DNA of 16,815 nucleotides from contig MNUP01000135.1 of assembly GCA_001871075.1 (NCBI GenBank), forward strand, positions 1-16,815, written 5' to 3'. Of this stretch, positions 10,071-16,564 are shown in pieces. Under the pieces are notes generated by a model that was given only the letters and a program-made list of their open reading frames with translations, had not been told where the DNA came from and did no database searches. Numbering within the stretch: position 1 is the stretch's first letter; the number at the start of each line of letters is the position of its first letter. A program made the position numbers and the translations under genes. The stretch is from Candidatus Desantisbacteria bacterium CG1_02_49_89 (GTDB lineage Bacteria; Desantisbacteria; UBA1551).

Positions 10071-10367
10071 TTTGTAGCTGCAGGGCTTGCCCTGCTAATG
10101 CAGTCGTAGGGCAAGGTTTTTGTAGCTGCAGGGCTTGCCCTGCTATGTAGCGGTCCCGATTTACCTGTCCGCCAGTTAGTTTGGAGGATCGGGACAATCT
10201 TGTCATTATCTATGTAGTTTGTAGCTGCAGGGCTTGCCCTGCTATTTTGAATAAAAATTCTATTTCCTTCATTGTAAATTGTTAATTGTAAATTTTAAAT
10301 TGATAAGCGAAGCAATTTTGTAGCTGCAGGGCTTGCCCTGCTATGTAGTTATTATCCGGGAGCGTAT
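10071..10367. repeat. Repeat cluster before ychF
   Basis: Four copies of the REP-like unit built on GCAGGGC-TT-GCCCTGC lie here (10074-10095, 10122-10143, 10221-10242, 10320-10341). There is also a GTCCCGAT...ATCGGGAC palindrome (10153-10195) like those after the tRNA. The third unit continues into a 61-bp stretch identical to 7852-7912, followed by AATTGTAAATT-type repeats. The ychF ribosome binding site GGGAG sits at 10358-10362. No gene is seen. Confidence 0.8.
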
Positions 10368-11444
10368 ATGCTTTCAATGGGGATAGTGGGCCTGCCCAAC
10401 GTGGGCAAGTCCACTCTTTTTAATTCTCTGATAAAAAAGAGAAAAGCGCCGGCCATGAATTACCCGTTCTGCACCATAAAGCCGAACGTGGGCGTGGTGG
10501 AGGTTTTTGACGAAAGGTTTTTTAAGCTGGCGGAGATGTCGCGCGCGCGCAGCGTTGTGCCCGCGGCAATAGAGTTCGTGGACATAGCCGGTCTGGCAAA
10601 GAACGCCTCGAAGGGAGAAGGTCTGGGGAACCAGTTCCTTGCCGACATCCGGGAAGTGGACGCCATACTTGAAGTGGTTCGTTTTTTCGAAGACGGCGAG
10701 ATCATGCACGTGGAAGGCGAGCTGGACTGCGAACGCGACCGTGAGGTAGTGGACCTGGAGCTCGCGCTTGCTGACCTTGAAGTGGTGAGCAAGCGCCTGG
10801 ATAAAGCTTACAGGGCGGCGCGCGCAGGGGACAAGGACGAAAAGAAGATATTCGATATATTAGGCAGGGTGAAAATATCGCTTGAAAAAGGGGACCTTGC
10901 CTCTGAGGCTGGGCTTAATGACGACGAAAAATTCGCGGTCAAGAGCCTGAGCCTGCTGACGCTCAAGCCCATCCTGTGCGTGGCGAACGTCAGTGAAGAG
11001 CAGTTCAGGACCGGTTCCTGGAAGAAAATGACTGACCATCCCGAAAGATACCTTCCCATATGCGCGAAGATCGAAGAAGAGCTTATTGACCTGGACAGGG
11101 ATGACTCAAAAAAATACCTTGAATCTATTAACGCGGGCGATTCCGGCCTTGACAGGCTCATCAAAGAAAGCTACAGGACTCTTGACCTAATCGCCTTTTT
11201 TACGGTAGGCGAGGAAGAGACCAAGGCCTGGAAAATAAGGAACGGCACCAAAGCGTCGGAAGCCGCGGGCGAAATACATTCTGATTTTGAAAGAGGGTTC
11301 ATAAGGGCGGAGGTCATAAACTGGAAAGTCCTTCTGGAGGCAGGTTCAGAACTGGCTGCGGTTGAAAGGGGATTGATCAAGGGAGAGGGCAGGGACTATA
11401 TCGTGCGCGACGGGGACTGCATAACCTTCAAGTTCAACGTATAG
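10368..11444 (+). CDS. ychF: Redox-regulated ATPase YchF (OLA1 family)
   Basis: A 358-residue member of the universal YchF/OLA1 family (usual length about 363), which binds ribosomes and prefers ATP. The N-terminal G domain shows the P-loop GLPNVGKS (8-15), switch/G3 DIAG (72-75) and a non-canonical G4, NVSE (207-210), which replaces NKxD and fits ATP preference. A helical coiled insert (about 125-200) follows, with a C-terminal TGS domain (about 277-356: FFTVGEEETKAW...RGFIRAEVI). The start MLSMGIVGLPNVGKSTLF is the family standard; GGGAG lies six bases upstream. HVEGELDCERD deviates slightly from the common HVEGSVDPVRD. Confidence 0.96.
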   Translation: MLSMGIVGLPNVGKSTLFNSLIKKRKAPAMNYPFCTIKPNVGVVEVFDERFFKLAEMSRARSVVPAAIEFVDIAGLAKNASKGEGLGNQFLADIREVDAILEVVRFFEDGEIMHVEGELDCERDREVVDLELALADLEVVSKRLDKAYRAARAGDKDEKKIFDILGRVKISLEKGDLASEAGLNDDEKFAVKSLSLLTLKPILCVANVSEEQFRTGSWKKMTDHPERYLPICAKIEEELIDLDRDDSKKYLESINAGDSGLDRLIKESYRTLDLIAFFTVGEEETKAWKIRNGTKASEAAGEIHSDFERGFIRAEVINWKVLLEAGSELAAVERGLIKGEGRDYIVRDGDCITFKFNV

Positions 11445-11874
11445 CCAAAGATAAAGCCGTATTTTCGTTTTGGTGTCATTGCGACACAAGCTTTTAGACA
11501 ATGAAAATGACAATTACGAGCTCAATTGATTGACGGTTTCTGGTGTCATTGCGGGCGCAGCGTGGCAATCAAAAAAAGCAACGGCAGGGTTTATCCTGCC
11601 GGGTTCCCCCTTTGTAAAAGGGGGATTGAGGGGGATTTTGCAGGGCAGACCTTTTCGAAGACCCGCCAGTTTTTAAGGAGGGAGGTCTGCGTAGCTCAAA
11701 CCTTCAGGTTTGAGAGTGAATATTCAAGGTCTGACCCCCAAGCTTGCACAAATAGGTTTTTATTTATCTTTCGTAGGGCAGACCTTCAGGTCTGCGTAGC
11801 TCAAACCTTCAGGTTTGAGAGTGAATATTCAAGTTCTGACCCCCAAACTTTTATAGTAAAAAAGGAGATCCCCG
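11445..11874. repeat. Repeat-rich spacer before mscL with a 63-bp direct repeat
   Basis: Two 63-bp direct copies (11683-11745 and 11788-11850) differ at two positions and lie 105 bp apart. Each contains the hairpin CTCAAACCTTCAGGTTTGAG; the second is preceded by GCAGACCTTCAGGTCTGC. Earlier palindromes are GGCAGG...CCTGCC (11583-11600) and CCCCCTTTGTAAAAGGGGG (about 11606-11624). Reading frames through here are made of repeats and are not genes. The mscL ribosome binding site AAGGAG is at 11862-11867. Confidence 0.75.
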
Positions 11875-12219
11875 GTGTCCATTTTAAAGGAGTTCAAAGA
11901 ATTTGCGGTTAAAGGCAATGCCATTGATATGTCCGTAGGTATAGTGATCGGTGCGGCTTTTGGTAAGATCGTCAGTTCTTTGGTAAATGATGTTATTATG
12001 CCGCCTATCGGTATCTTGATCGGCGGGGTTGATTTCAAGGACCTGAAACTGATACTTAAGGGCGCCACGGCAGATGCGCCGGCAGTGACCCTCAATTACG
12101 GGCAATTCATTAATTCGGTGCTTGATTTCCTGATCGTCGCCATCGCGATCTTTATGGTGATAAAAGGCATCAACACATTGAAAAAGAAAACCGAACAAAC
12201 CAGGACTGAACCTAAATAA
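11875..12219 (+). CDS. mscL: Large-conductance mechanosensitive channel MscL
   Basis: A 114-residue inner-membrane channel that opens on strong membrane tension and releases solutes during osmotic downshock. The N-terminal amphipathic helix [20 protein letters not shown] leads into TM1 (about 16-44, with the pore-lining [17 protein letters not shown]). A short periplasmic loop ([15 protein letters not shown]) and TM2 (about 73-96, [16 protein letters not shown]) follow, then a charged tail. It is shorter than E. coli MscL (136 aa), mainly in the loop and C-terminal helix, which is usual in many bacteria. It starts with GTG after AAGGAG. It lies next to the transposase remnant at 12220. Confidence 0.95.
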   Translation: MSILKEFKEFAVKGNAIDMSVGIVIGAAFGKIVSSLVNDVIMPPIGILIGGVDFKDLKLILKGATADAPAVTLNYGQFINSVLDFLIVAIAIFMVIKGINTLKKKTEQTRTEPK

Positions 12220-12471
12220 ACCGTTCGATCGCGCGGTGGTATTGTCAAGGAGCCGCAGGATTATCCCTGGTCAAGCGCACTGAGCCATATCAAAAGAAAT
12301 GGCAATCTTTTACTGTCAGGCGACCTTCCTCTTGTGGGTGAAATAAAGGACTGGAAAACATATCTTTCAAGCCAGGAAGATGAGGAGGCCCTGAAAGAAC
12401 TAAGGCAATGCACTCTTACGGGAAGGCCCGCAGGAAAGGATGATTTCGTTATCAAGATGGAGTGCCTGCTG
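12220..12471 (+). pseudogene. REP-associated tyrosine transposase (RAYT, Y1 family), C-terminal fragment, left part
   Basis: An open frame from 12220 encodes VKEPQDYPWSSALSHI, then an acidic helix and LTGRPAGKDDFVIKMECLL. This matches the C-terminal half of TnpA_REP/IS200-like transposases (VxEPxDYPWSS...GRPxGxxxF). The HUH histidines and the catalytic tyrosine would be upstream and are missing: the mscL stop is at 12217-12219, so the N-terminal part was deleted or displaced. The frame breaks at 12471, exactly where the 116-bp element begins, and appears to continue at 16390. Confidence 0.75.
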
Positions 12472-12587
12472 TGTAAATTGTAATCAAAAATTGACCCACC
12501 TTGTAATGACAATTGACCCGTCTTTTATATTGTAGGAGTGGGTCAAACCAGATTACAATATGGGTCAAAGATGCATTACTATTGACA
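12472..12587. mobile_element. 116-bp MITE-like element, copy 1, with IS21-like double-motif ends
   Basis: The element starts TGT and ends ACA. Its left 51 bp and the reverse complement of its right 51 bp align without gaps; both contain two spaced copies of a GTAAT block followed by TTGACCC. About 14 bp lie between the arms. Ends with repeated internal sites and TG...CA borders are typical of IS21-family ends, so this looks like a fused end-to-end deletion derivative. The right terminus is TTGACA, a perfect outward -35 box. The second copy (16274-16389) differs at one base. I see no target-site duplication. Confidence 0.7.
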
Positions 12588-12674
12588 TTATTTAGTCAAT
12601 TAGATGAGTTGCATAATATATTAAAAGAAAAATTATTACCAGAAATAATTGATTATGGGTTTATTAGTGAATAA
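12588..12674 (+). pseudogene. C-terminal fragment of an unknown gene cut by the element
   Basis: Directly after the element, a frame reads LFSQLDELHNILKEKLLPEI and ends ...DYGFISE with stop TAA 12672-12674. It has no start and is AT-rich like the following genes. It is probably the 3' end of a gene lost when the segment was joined at the element. The length (28 codons) is too short for a family call, and chance is possible. Confidence 0.35.
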
Positions 12675-12743
12675 AAGATGAAGTAATGAAATAGAAATTT
12701 ATAAGTAAGTTATTCGTATTTTGATAAGTAGGGAGTAAATAAC

Positions 12744-13469
12744 ATGACTAAAAGTGGACAGCTTGTTTGCTCATATCTTGAAAATATCCCAAGAGAAGGT
12801 TTAGAAAAATATCAGAAAATAATTCGGGAATATGCAAAAGGAAGACACGGAATATATGCCTTGTATAAAAGCGGAAAATTGTATTACGTAGGATTAGCTT
12901 CAAATTTACGCTCCAGGCTTCATCATCATTTACAGGACAGACACGCTCAAAGCTGGGATAGGTTTAGTATCTATTTAACAATTAATGATAGACAACTTAA
13001 GGATTTGGAGACTTTGGTTCTTAGGATCGCCAGTCCTAAAGGGAATTTACAAGAAGGAAAATTTATCCAATCTGAAGATTTGAAGAGGAAATTCAGAAGG
13101 CAATTTACTGAATTTCAAAGACATGAACGGGACATTTTCTTTCAAGATAACCATCCAACGTTTGAACCAGATCAACAGCCAGAACCCATTAAGGGTCGTA
13201 AAGCAACCCTTGCAGATTATATAAAAAGACGTATACATATTCGATTTGAATACAAAGGGCATCTTTACATTGCCCATGTGCGAAGGGATGGAACTATAAC
13301 ATTTGCAGCTGAAGGTCACAGGGCAAAGGAATTACAGGGGAAAGTTTATACTTCGCCTTCACTGGCTGCTACGGCAATAACTAATCATAAAATGAATGGT
13401 TGGAAAGCTTGGAAATATGAACGTTCTCCTGGTGAATGGGTATTATTAGATGAGCTAAGGAAACAGTAA
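12744..13469 (+). CDS. GIY-YIG nuclease-domain protein with C-terminal RAMA-like domain
   Basis: A 241-residue protein. Residues 33-100 carry a GIY-YIG core: GIY (36-38), YVG (48-50), Arg56/Arg58 in LRSRL, and Glu89 in KDLETL as the metal ligand. The C-terminal part (about 155-238: IHIRFEYKGHLYIAHV, then GKVYTSPSLAATAIT and NGWKAWKYE) resembles RAMA domains, predicted modified-DNA recognition modules that have an SPSxAA segment and a final NGWxxW. It is therefore plausibly a DNA endonuclease guided by a modification-sensing domain. SD AGGGAG (12730-12735) precedes ATG 12744. It is coupled by a TAATG overlap to the next gene. Base composition is far more AT-rich than the genes to the left. The nuclease motif is clear; the RAMA call is moderate. 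Confidence 0.75.
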   Translation: MTKSGQLVCSYLENIPREGLEKYQKIIREYAKGRHGIYALYKSGKLYYVGLASNLRSRLHHHLQDRHAQSWDRFSIYLTINDRQLKDLETLVLRIASPKGNLQEGKFIQSEDLKRKFRRQFTEFQRHERDIFFQDNHPTFEPDQQPEPIKGRKATLADYIKRRIHIRFEYKGHLYIAHVRRDGTITFAAEGHRAKELQGKVYTSPSLAATAITNHKMNGWKAWKYERSPGEWVLLDELRKQ

Positions 13470-13957
13470 TGAAAACAGACATCGGTGAATATATAGTAGG
13501 CGCTTATTTAAAAGTAATAGAGGGTTGCAGTTTTATTGATTATAATGTAAGACCTCCTGGCGGAGGGTTGGAAGGATTAAATGAAATTGATGTTCTGGGT
13601 TTTGATTTGGAAAAGAGAGCTATTTATTTGTGTGAAGTAACAACGCACATTCTTGGACTTAATTATGGAAGTCATACGGAAACAATTCAAAAAATAAATG
13701 ATAAATATTTGAGGTTAAAGGAGTATGCAAAAAAGAATTTAAAAGTATTTACAAAATTTAATTATATGTTTTGGTCTCCCGTTGTAAGTAAAGGGTATCT
13801 TACAAATGAACTCGAAAAAATTCAAGGCTTGAAAGTTATTATTAATGAAAAATATACTGAAAAGATAGATATGTTGAGAAAAAAAGCAAAAAGATTTACA
13901 CAGGATTTTGGAAATCCTTTTTTTAGAGTTCTCCAAATTTTAGAAAAGTTAAAATAG
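13469..13957 (+). CDS. PD-(D/E)XK-like nuclease-fold protein, possible restriction-type partner
   Basis: A 162-residue protein starting on the ATG that shares its A with the previous stop (TAATG), so translation is probably coupled. The pattern fits a small PD-(D/E)XK fold: an N-terminal helix with Glu7, a strand GLNEIDVLGFD with Asp41, and a strand AIYLCEVTTHI with Glu56. The expected Lys after Glu-x is Thr58 (EVT), so it may be inactive or use another residue. The C-terminus is basic and helical. With the upstream GIY-YIG/RAMA protein it could form a two-subunit nuclease. I do not recognise a named family. Confidence 0.6.
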   Translation: MKTDIGEYIVGAYLKVIEGCSFIDYNVRPPGGGLEGLNEIDVLGFDLEKRAIYLCEVTTHILGLNYGSHTETIQKINDKYLRLKEYAKKNLKVFTKFNYMFWSPVVSKGYLTNELEKIQGLKVIINEKYTEKIDMLRKKAKRFTQDFGNPFFRVLQILEKLK

Positions 13958-14030
13958 ATCAGCTTGACTTTGAGCCACCATAAATAATAAGTGTTTTAAA
14001 AACTGATAGGACAGATCACAAAGAGAGAAA

Positions 14031-14585
14031 ATGGACGTTAATAGTAGTTATAAATTAATATATTCTAAGATTTCTAAAGAATGGTTTAATTTATCGTTTA
14101 CGTTAAATGAGCCATCTTTTTATAGATTTTTTTGTTTATGGAATTCGTTTAATGCGTTATATATTTTAATAGGCGATCTTTATACAAGAGATTCTGAAAG
14201 ACAAAAAATACTAATTGGACAATTGAATAAAGACGATGCTAACAAGATTATTGAATCCGCAAAGAATCTTATAAGAGATCCGATTAGAGATTTAAAGGGA
14301 GAATTATTCAAATTAAATCAACCTCCAGACGTTGAAAATTTTGATTATACAAAGCTAACATATGAAAGGGATTATACAAACTTAGAAAAGTTAGAACATA
14401 TTGTAACTATTTTATATCGTATAAGAAATAATTTAACGCATGGTTCAAAAAAAATAACCGGCATGAATATAGAAATAGTAAATAAAGCAAATTTAGTTTT
14501 AAAAATAATCGTTGAAAAATGTATAGAAGAAAAATTACCCAAATTAGATAATGAAAATTCAAATAACTATAATGGAGATAAATAA
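14031..14585 (+). CDS. HEPN-domain protein, putative RNase
   Basis: A 184-residue, helix-rich protein. Arg132-Asn-Asn-Leu-Thr-His137 in LYRIRNNLTHGSK is the R(x4)H motif of HEPN ribonucleases, with the usual polar residue after the Arg. Earlier helices (FYRFFCLWNSFNALYIL, about 30-47) match the start of Apea-like HEPN domains. HEPN proteins commonly cleave RNA in toxin-antitoxin and phage-defence systems. The stop abuts the next ATG with no spacer, which suggests one operon and possible control by the amidotransferase-like partner. The SD is weak (AAAGAGAG). Confidence 0.7.
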   Translation: MDVNSSYKLIYSKISKEWFNLSFTLNEPSFYRFFCLWNSFNALYILIGDLYTRDSERQKILIGQLNKDDANKIIESAKNLIRDPIRDLKGELFKLNQPPDVENFDYTKLTYERDYTNLEKLEHIVTILYRIRNNLTHGSKKITGMNIEIVNKANLVLKIIVEKCIEEKLPKLDNENSNNYNGDK

Positions 14586-15371
14586 ATGTGCAGATTGTTT
14601 GGAATTATGGCTAATAGAGAAGTAGATATCGATTTTTCATTTTACAAAGCTGACAAACCATTTAAATCGTTTTCAAGAAGTAATCCAGATGGATGGGGAA
14701 TAGGTTATTACAAAAATGGCAAGGCAGAAGTTTTTAAGGAAGGATTGGACGATGTTGAAAAATATGACTTTAACAAAATAGAGTATATAAAATCAAATAT
14801 AGTTATTTCACACGTAAGAAAAGCCGCTCAGTATGGTGGCAATTCAAGTAAAAATGCGCATCCTTTTAAATATAAAAATTGGATATTTGCCCATAACGGT
14901 GTTGTAAAAAGAGAAAGAATATTAGAATGTTTGGATGAAGAATACAAACAGGAATTAACCAGCGAAAACGATACCGAAATATATTTTCGTTTACTTTTAC
15001 AAGAAATTAATAGGAGTTCTAATGTAATTAATGGAATAAAAACTGGTATTAAAATAGTAAAGGAGCAGGTTGATTATACTGGTCTGAATTTTGTCATGTC
15101 TGACGGAGAAACTTTATATGCTTACAGAGATGCTTCAGAAAACAAAAATTATTATTCCTTATATTTTCTTGAACGAAAACCCCAAAAAGGAAAAGAATTT
15201 AATTTTAAATCTAAGGCAACCAATCAATTAATGCACAGTAAATGTTTATTGGGCGAAAAAGCAGTTTTGTTTTGTTCGGAAAAAATGACTGAAGAAGAAT
15301 GGCAAGAAATTGAATTAGGAAAATTATTTATTGTAGATCCTAAGTTAGAAATAACAAAGATTAAATTATAA
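14586..15371 (+). CDS. Class II glutamine amidotransferase (YafJ/DUG3-like)
   Basis: A 261-residue Ntn-hydrolase. After Met removal, Cys2 of MCRLFG is the N-terminal nucleophile. Other landmarks are NPDGWGIGYY (33-42), SHVRKAA (75-81), NAHPF (90-94) and FAHNG (101-105), the last forming the oxyanion site. The domain hydrolyses glutamine, or acts on a gamma-glutamyl or amide bond in stand-alone members. No synthase domain is attached. It follows the HEPN gene with no gap (SD GGAG 14574-14577 lies in that gene), so the two are likely co-translated. Its role here is unknown: it could modify the HEPN protein, supply a modification, or be unrelated cargo. Confidence 0.85.
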   Translation: MCRLFGIMANREVDIDFSFYKADKPFKSFSRSNPDGWGIGYYKNGKAEVFKEGLDDVEKYDFNKIEYIKSNIVISHVRKAAQYGGNSSKNAHPFKYKNWIFAHNGVVKRERILECLDEEYKQELTSENDTEIYFRLLLQEINRSSNVINGIKTGIKIVKEQVDYTGLNFVMSDGETLYAYRDASENKNYYSLYFLERKPQKGKEFNFKSKATNQLMHSKCLLGEKAVLFCSEKMTEEEWQEIELGKLFIVDPKLEITKIKL

Positions 15372-15459
15372 ATTAAGGAAGATTGCCGATTACCCGAGTA
15401 TATTTTGCAGCATTTTCAAGTTCTGCGTGTATAATAAGATAATACCATTCATTTTCTGC

Positions 15460-15488
15460 TTGATTAATAGGAAGAAATGTGGTATAAT
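15460..15488 (+). promoter_or_regulatory. Sigma70-type promoter for the small membrane protein
   Basis: TTGATT (15460-15465), 17 bp, TATAAT (15483-15488). The -10 box is perfect and the -35 matches at four of six positions. It points toward the small gene at 15647, leaving a leader of about 150 nt that contains no clear structure. Confidence 0.6.
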
Positions 15489-15646
15489 GATATAAGAGGT
15501 TAGGGGTTGGGAATAGGGAAGGCTAAAGTAGCTTACAAGTTAAAAGCGGTTCTTTGAAAATTGGGGATTGAAGAGGCATGCCTGCCCGGAAGAAAGGTTC
15601 TTTAAAGGAAAAGGTAATAAAGACGATGGTGTTAGAAGGAGGGTGC

Positions 15647-15853
15647 ATGGAACAGAACAACCCGGCAGGGCAGCAGAATTTGAACAAGAAATGGCTTAAG
15701 GAGTTTTTCCAGATTCCTCTTGATTGGCTTTCATTTTTACTGGTAGCAACCGTGTCAATTATCCACGCAATAAAAACATCATATTATCTTACAAACACAG
15801 AAGAGGGAAAGGCGGAAATAGAAAGGCAGGCAAAAGAAAGGTTGGATAGGTAA
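15647..15853 (+). CDS. Small single-pass membrane protein, unknown function
   Basis: 68 residues with a hydrophilic N-terminus, one predicted membrane helix (about 25-43, LDWLSFLLVATVSIIHAIK), then YYLTNTEEGKAEIERQAKERLDR, a charged helix. I choose ATG 15647 because AAGGAGG (15636-15642) lies just before it. The longer frame from ATG 15578 would add 23 residues but has a poorly placed ribosome binding site and would run through this strong one. No family is recognised. A terminator-like hairpin follows at 15924. Confidence 0.6.
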   Translation: MEQNNPAGQQNLNKKWLKEFFQIPLDWLSFLLVATVSIIHAIKTSYYLTNTEEGKAEIERQAKERLDR

Positions 15854-15923
15854 AGAAACTGGTAGAGGTGGCGTGCCTCAGTTTGACTTTAAACCACTAT
15901 ACGTAAAAATATAGATGGAAATT

Positions 15924-15960
15924 AGAAGCCGGTGCTATCACAGGGCCGGTTTTCTATTTT
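15924..15960 (+). terminator. Probable rho-independent terminator
   Basis: AAGCCGG pairs with CCGGTTT (one G-T pair) around a loop in which GTG-CTAT-CAC can form an inner stem. A TTTTCTATTTT tract follows. It lies 70 bp after the small membrane protein gene and before the next promoter, as expected for the end of that transcript. Confidence 0.65.
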
Positions 15961-15984
15961 GTCTCTCCTTATAATCGAATACAC

Positions 15985-16012
15985 TTGACTTTTTCAAGTT
16001 TTAATATATAAT
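15985..16012 (+). promoter_or_regulatory. Sigma70-type promoter for the CsgG/FlgO-like fragment
   Basis: TTGACT (15985-15990), 16 bp, TATAAT (16007-16012), about 100 bp before the ATG at 16116. The downstream leader is AT-rich and has a TATATTCAATATATAA stretch similar in style to the leaders of the promoters at 189 and 16485. Confidence 0.6.
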
Positions 16013-16115
16013 AGACTTGCATAATTAGATGCTATATTCAATATATAAATAATGAACTCAAGTTAGATTACAACACAGACCCAGACTGCGTTATAGTTGA
16101 CAAGGAGTATTAAAA

Positions 16116-16337
16116 ATGAAAAAACTAATCTTGATCTCATTGTTAGTATTATTAGCGGCAACTGCCTATGCACAAGATACAAAGACTACTGCTGCGGTTA
16201 TGGATTTAACTGCTGAGCAGGGAGTTTCCGCAGGTACAGCAAAGGCACTTTCAGACTATTTGCGAGTCCAGCTTGTAAATTGTAATCAAAAATTGACCCA
16301 CCTTGTAATGACAATTGACCCGTCTTTTATATTGTAG
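16116..16337 (+). pseudogene. CsgG/FlgO-like exported protein, truncated after about 52 codons by the 116-bp element
   Basis: The first 52 codons give a signal peptide (MKKLILISLLVLLAATAYA, predicted cut before Gln20), then AAVMDLTAEQGVSAGTAKALSDYLRVQL. This looks like the opening strand and helix of CsgG/FlgO-type proteins (VAVLDL...GVS..EA.ALSD.LR). At 16274 the 116-bp element begins, and the frame runs on in element sequence to a stop at 16335-16337. The gene has a good SD (AAGGAG 16102-16107) and promoter, so a short exported peptide might still be made. The rest of the gene is absent on both sides of the element. Confidence 0.65.
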
Positions 16338-16389
16338 GAGTGGGTCAAACCAGATTACAATATGGGTCAAAGATGCATTATTATTGACA
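16274..16389. mobile_element. 116-bp MITE-like element, copy 2
   Basis: Same orientation as copy 1 (12472-12587), 1802+2000 bp further on (offset 3802), identical except one base near its right end (C12579 versus T16381). The same paired ends and outward TTGACA terminus are present. Its left edge cuts the CsgG/FlgO-like gene. Its right edge abuts the tail of the transposase remnant at 16390. No target duplication is seen around this copy or around the pair. Confidence 0.7.
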
Positions 16390-16425
16390 GCCAGATCAAG
16401 GGGAAGGCCAGAGAAAATAAAATAA
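16390..16425 (+). pseudogene. RAYT transposase remnant, right part (C-terminal tail)
   Basis: Immediately after the element, the codons read ARSRGRPEKIK and stop (16423-16425). A basic tail with GRP and a few lysines is the usual end of REP-associated tyrosine transposases. The reading phase fits the left part, which ends on a complete codon at 12471. The following ATGGTCGCTGTCCCTA (from 16427) resembles sequence commonly flanking such genes. Together this indicates one gene split by the 3918-bp segment, possibly with loss of a few codons. Confidence 0.65.
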
Positions 16426-16484
16426 ATGGTCGCTGTCCCTATTAAAATTAAAGTTTTCTTCCCTTAATTTCATATCAAATAATC

Positions 16485-16512
16485 TTGACATTGAACGAAA
16501 ATATGCTATAAT
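16485..16512 (+). promoter_or_regulatory. Consensus promoter for the small protein/nucleotidyltransferase pair
   Basis: TTGACA (16485-16490), 16 bp, TATAAT (16507-16512); both boxes are perfect. The AT-rich leader after it (to 16548) shares TCATTAAATATATAT and the surrounding spacing with the leader at 212-251. The ATG at 16565 follows about 50 bp downstream. Confidence 0.75.
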
Positions 16513-16564
16513 ATAGTCTCCTAAATATCTATATCATTAAATATATATTCGCGGGAAGGAAACG

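Noticed and set aside
11526-11912. 128-codon plus-strand frame before mscL
   Set aside because: The peptide repeats itself because it reads the 63-bp direct repeats, and it runs into mscL; no coding signature.
12472-16389. Classic composite transposon with target-site duplication
   Set aside because: The bases outside the outer element ends (…CTGCTG and GCCAGA…) do not match, and neither copy alone has matching flanks, so simple transposition of the pair is not supported.
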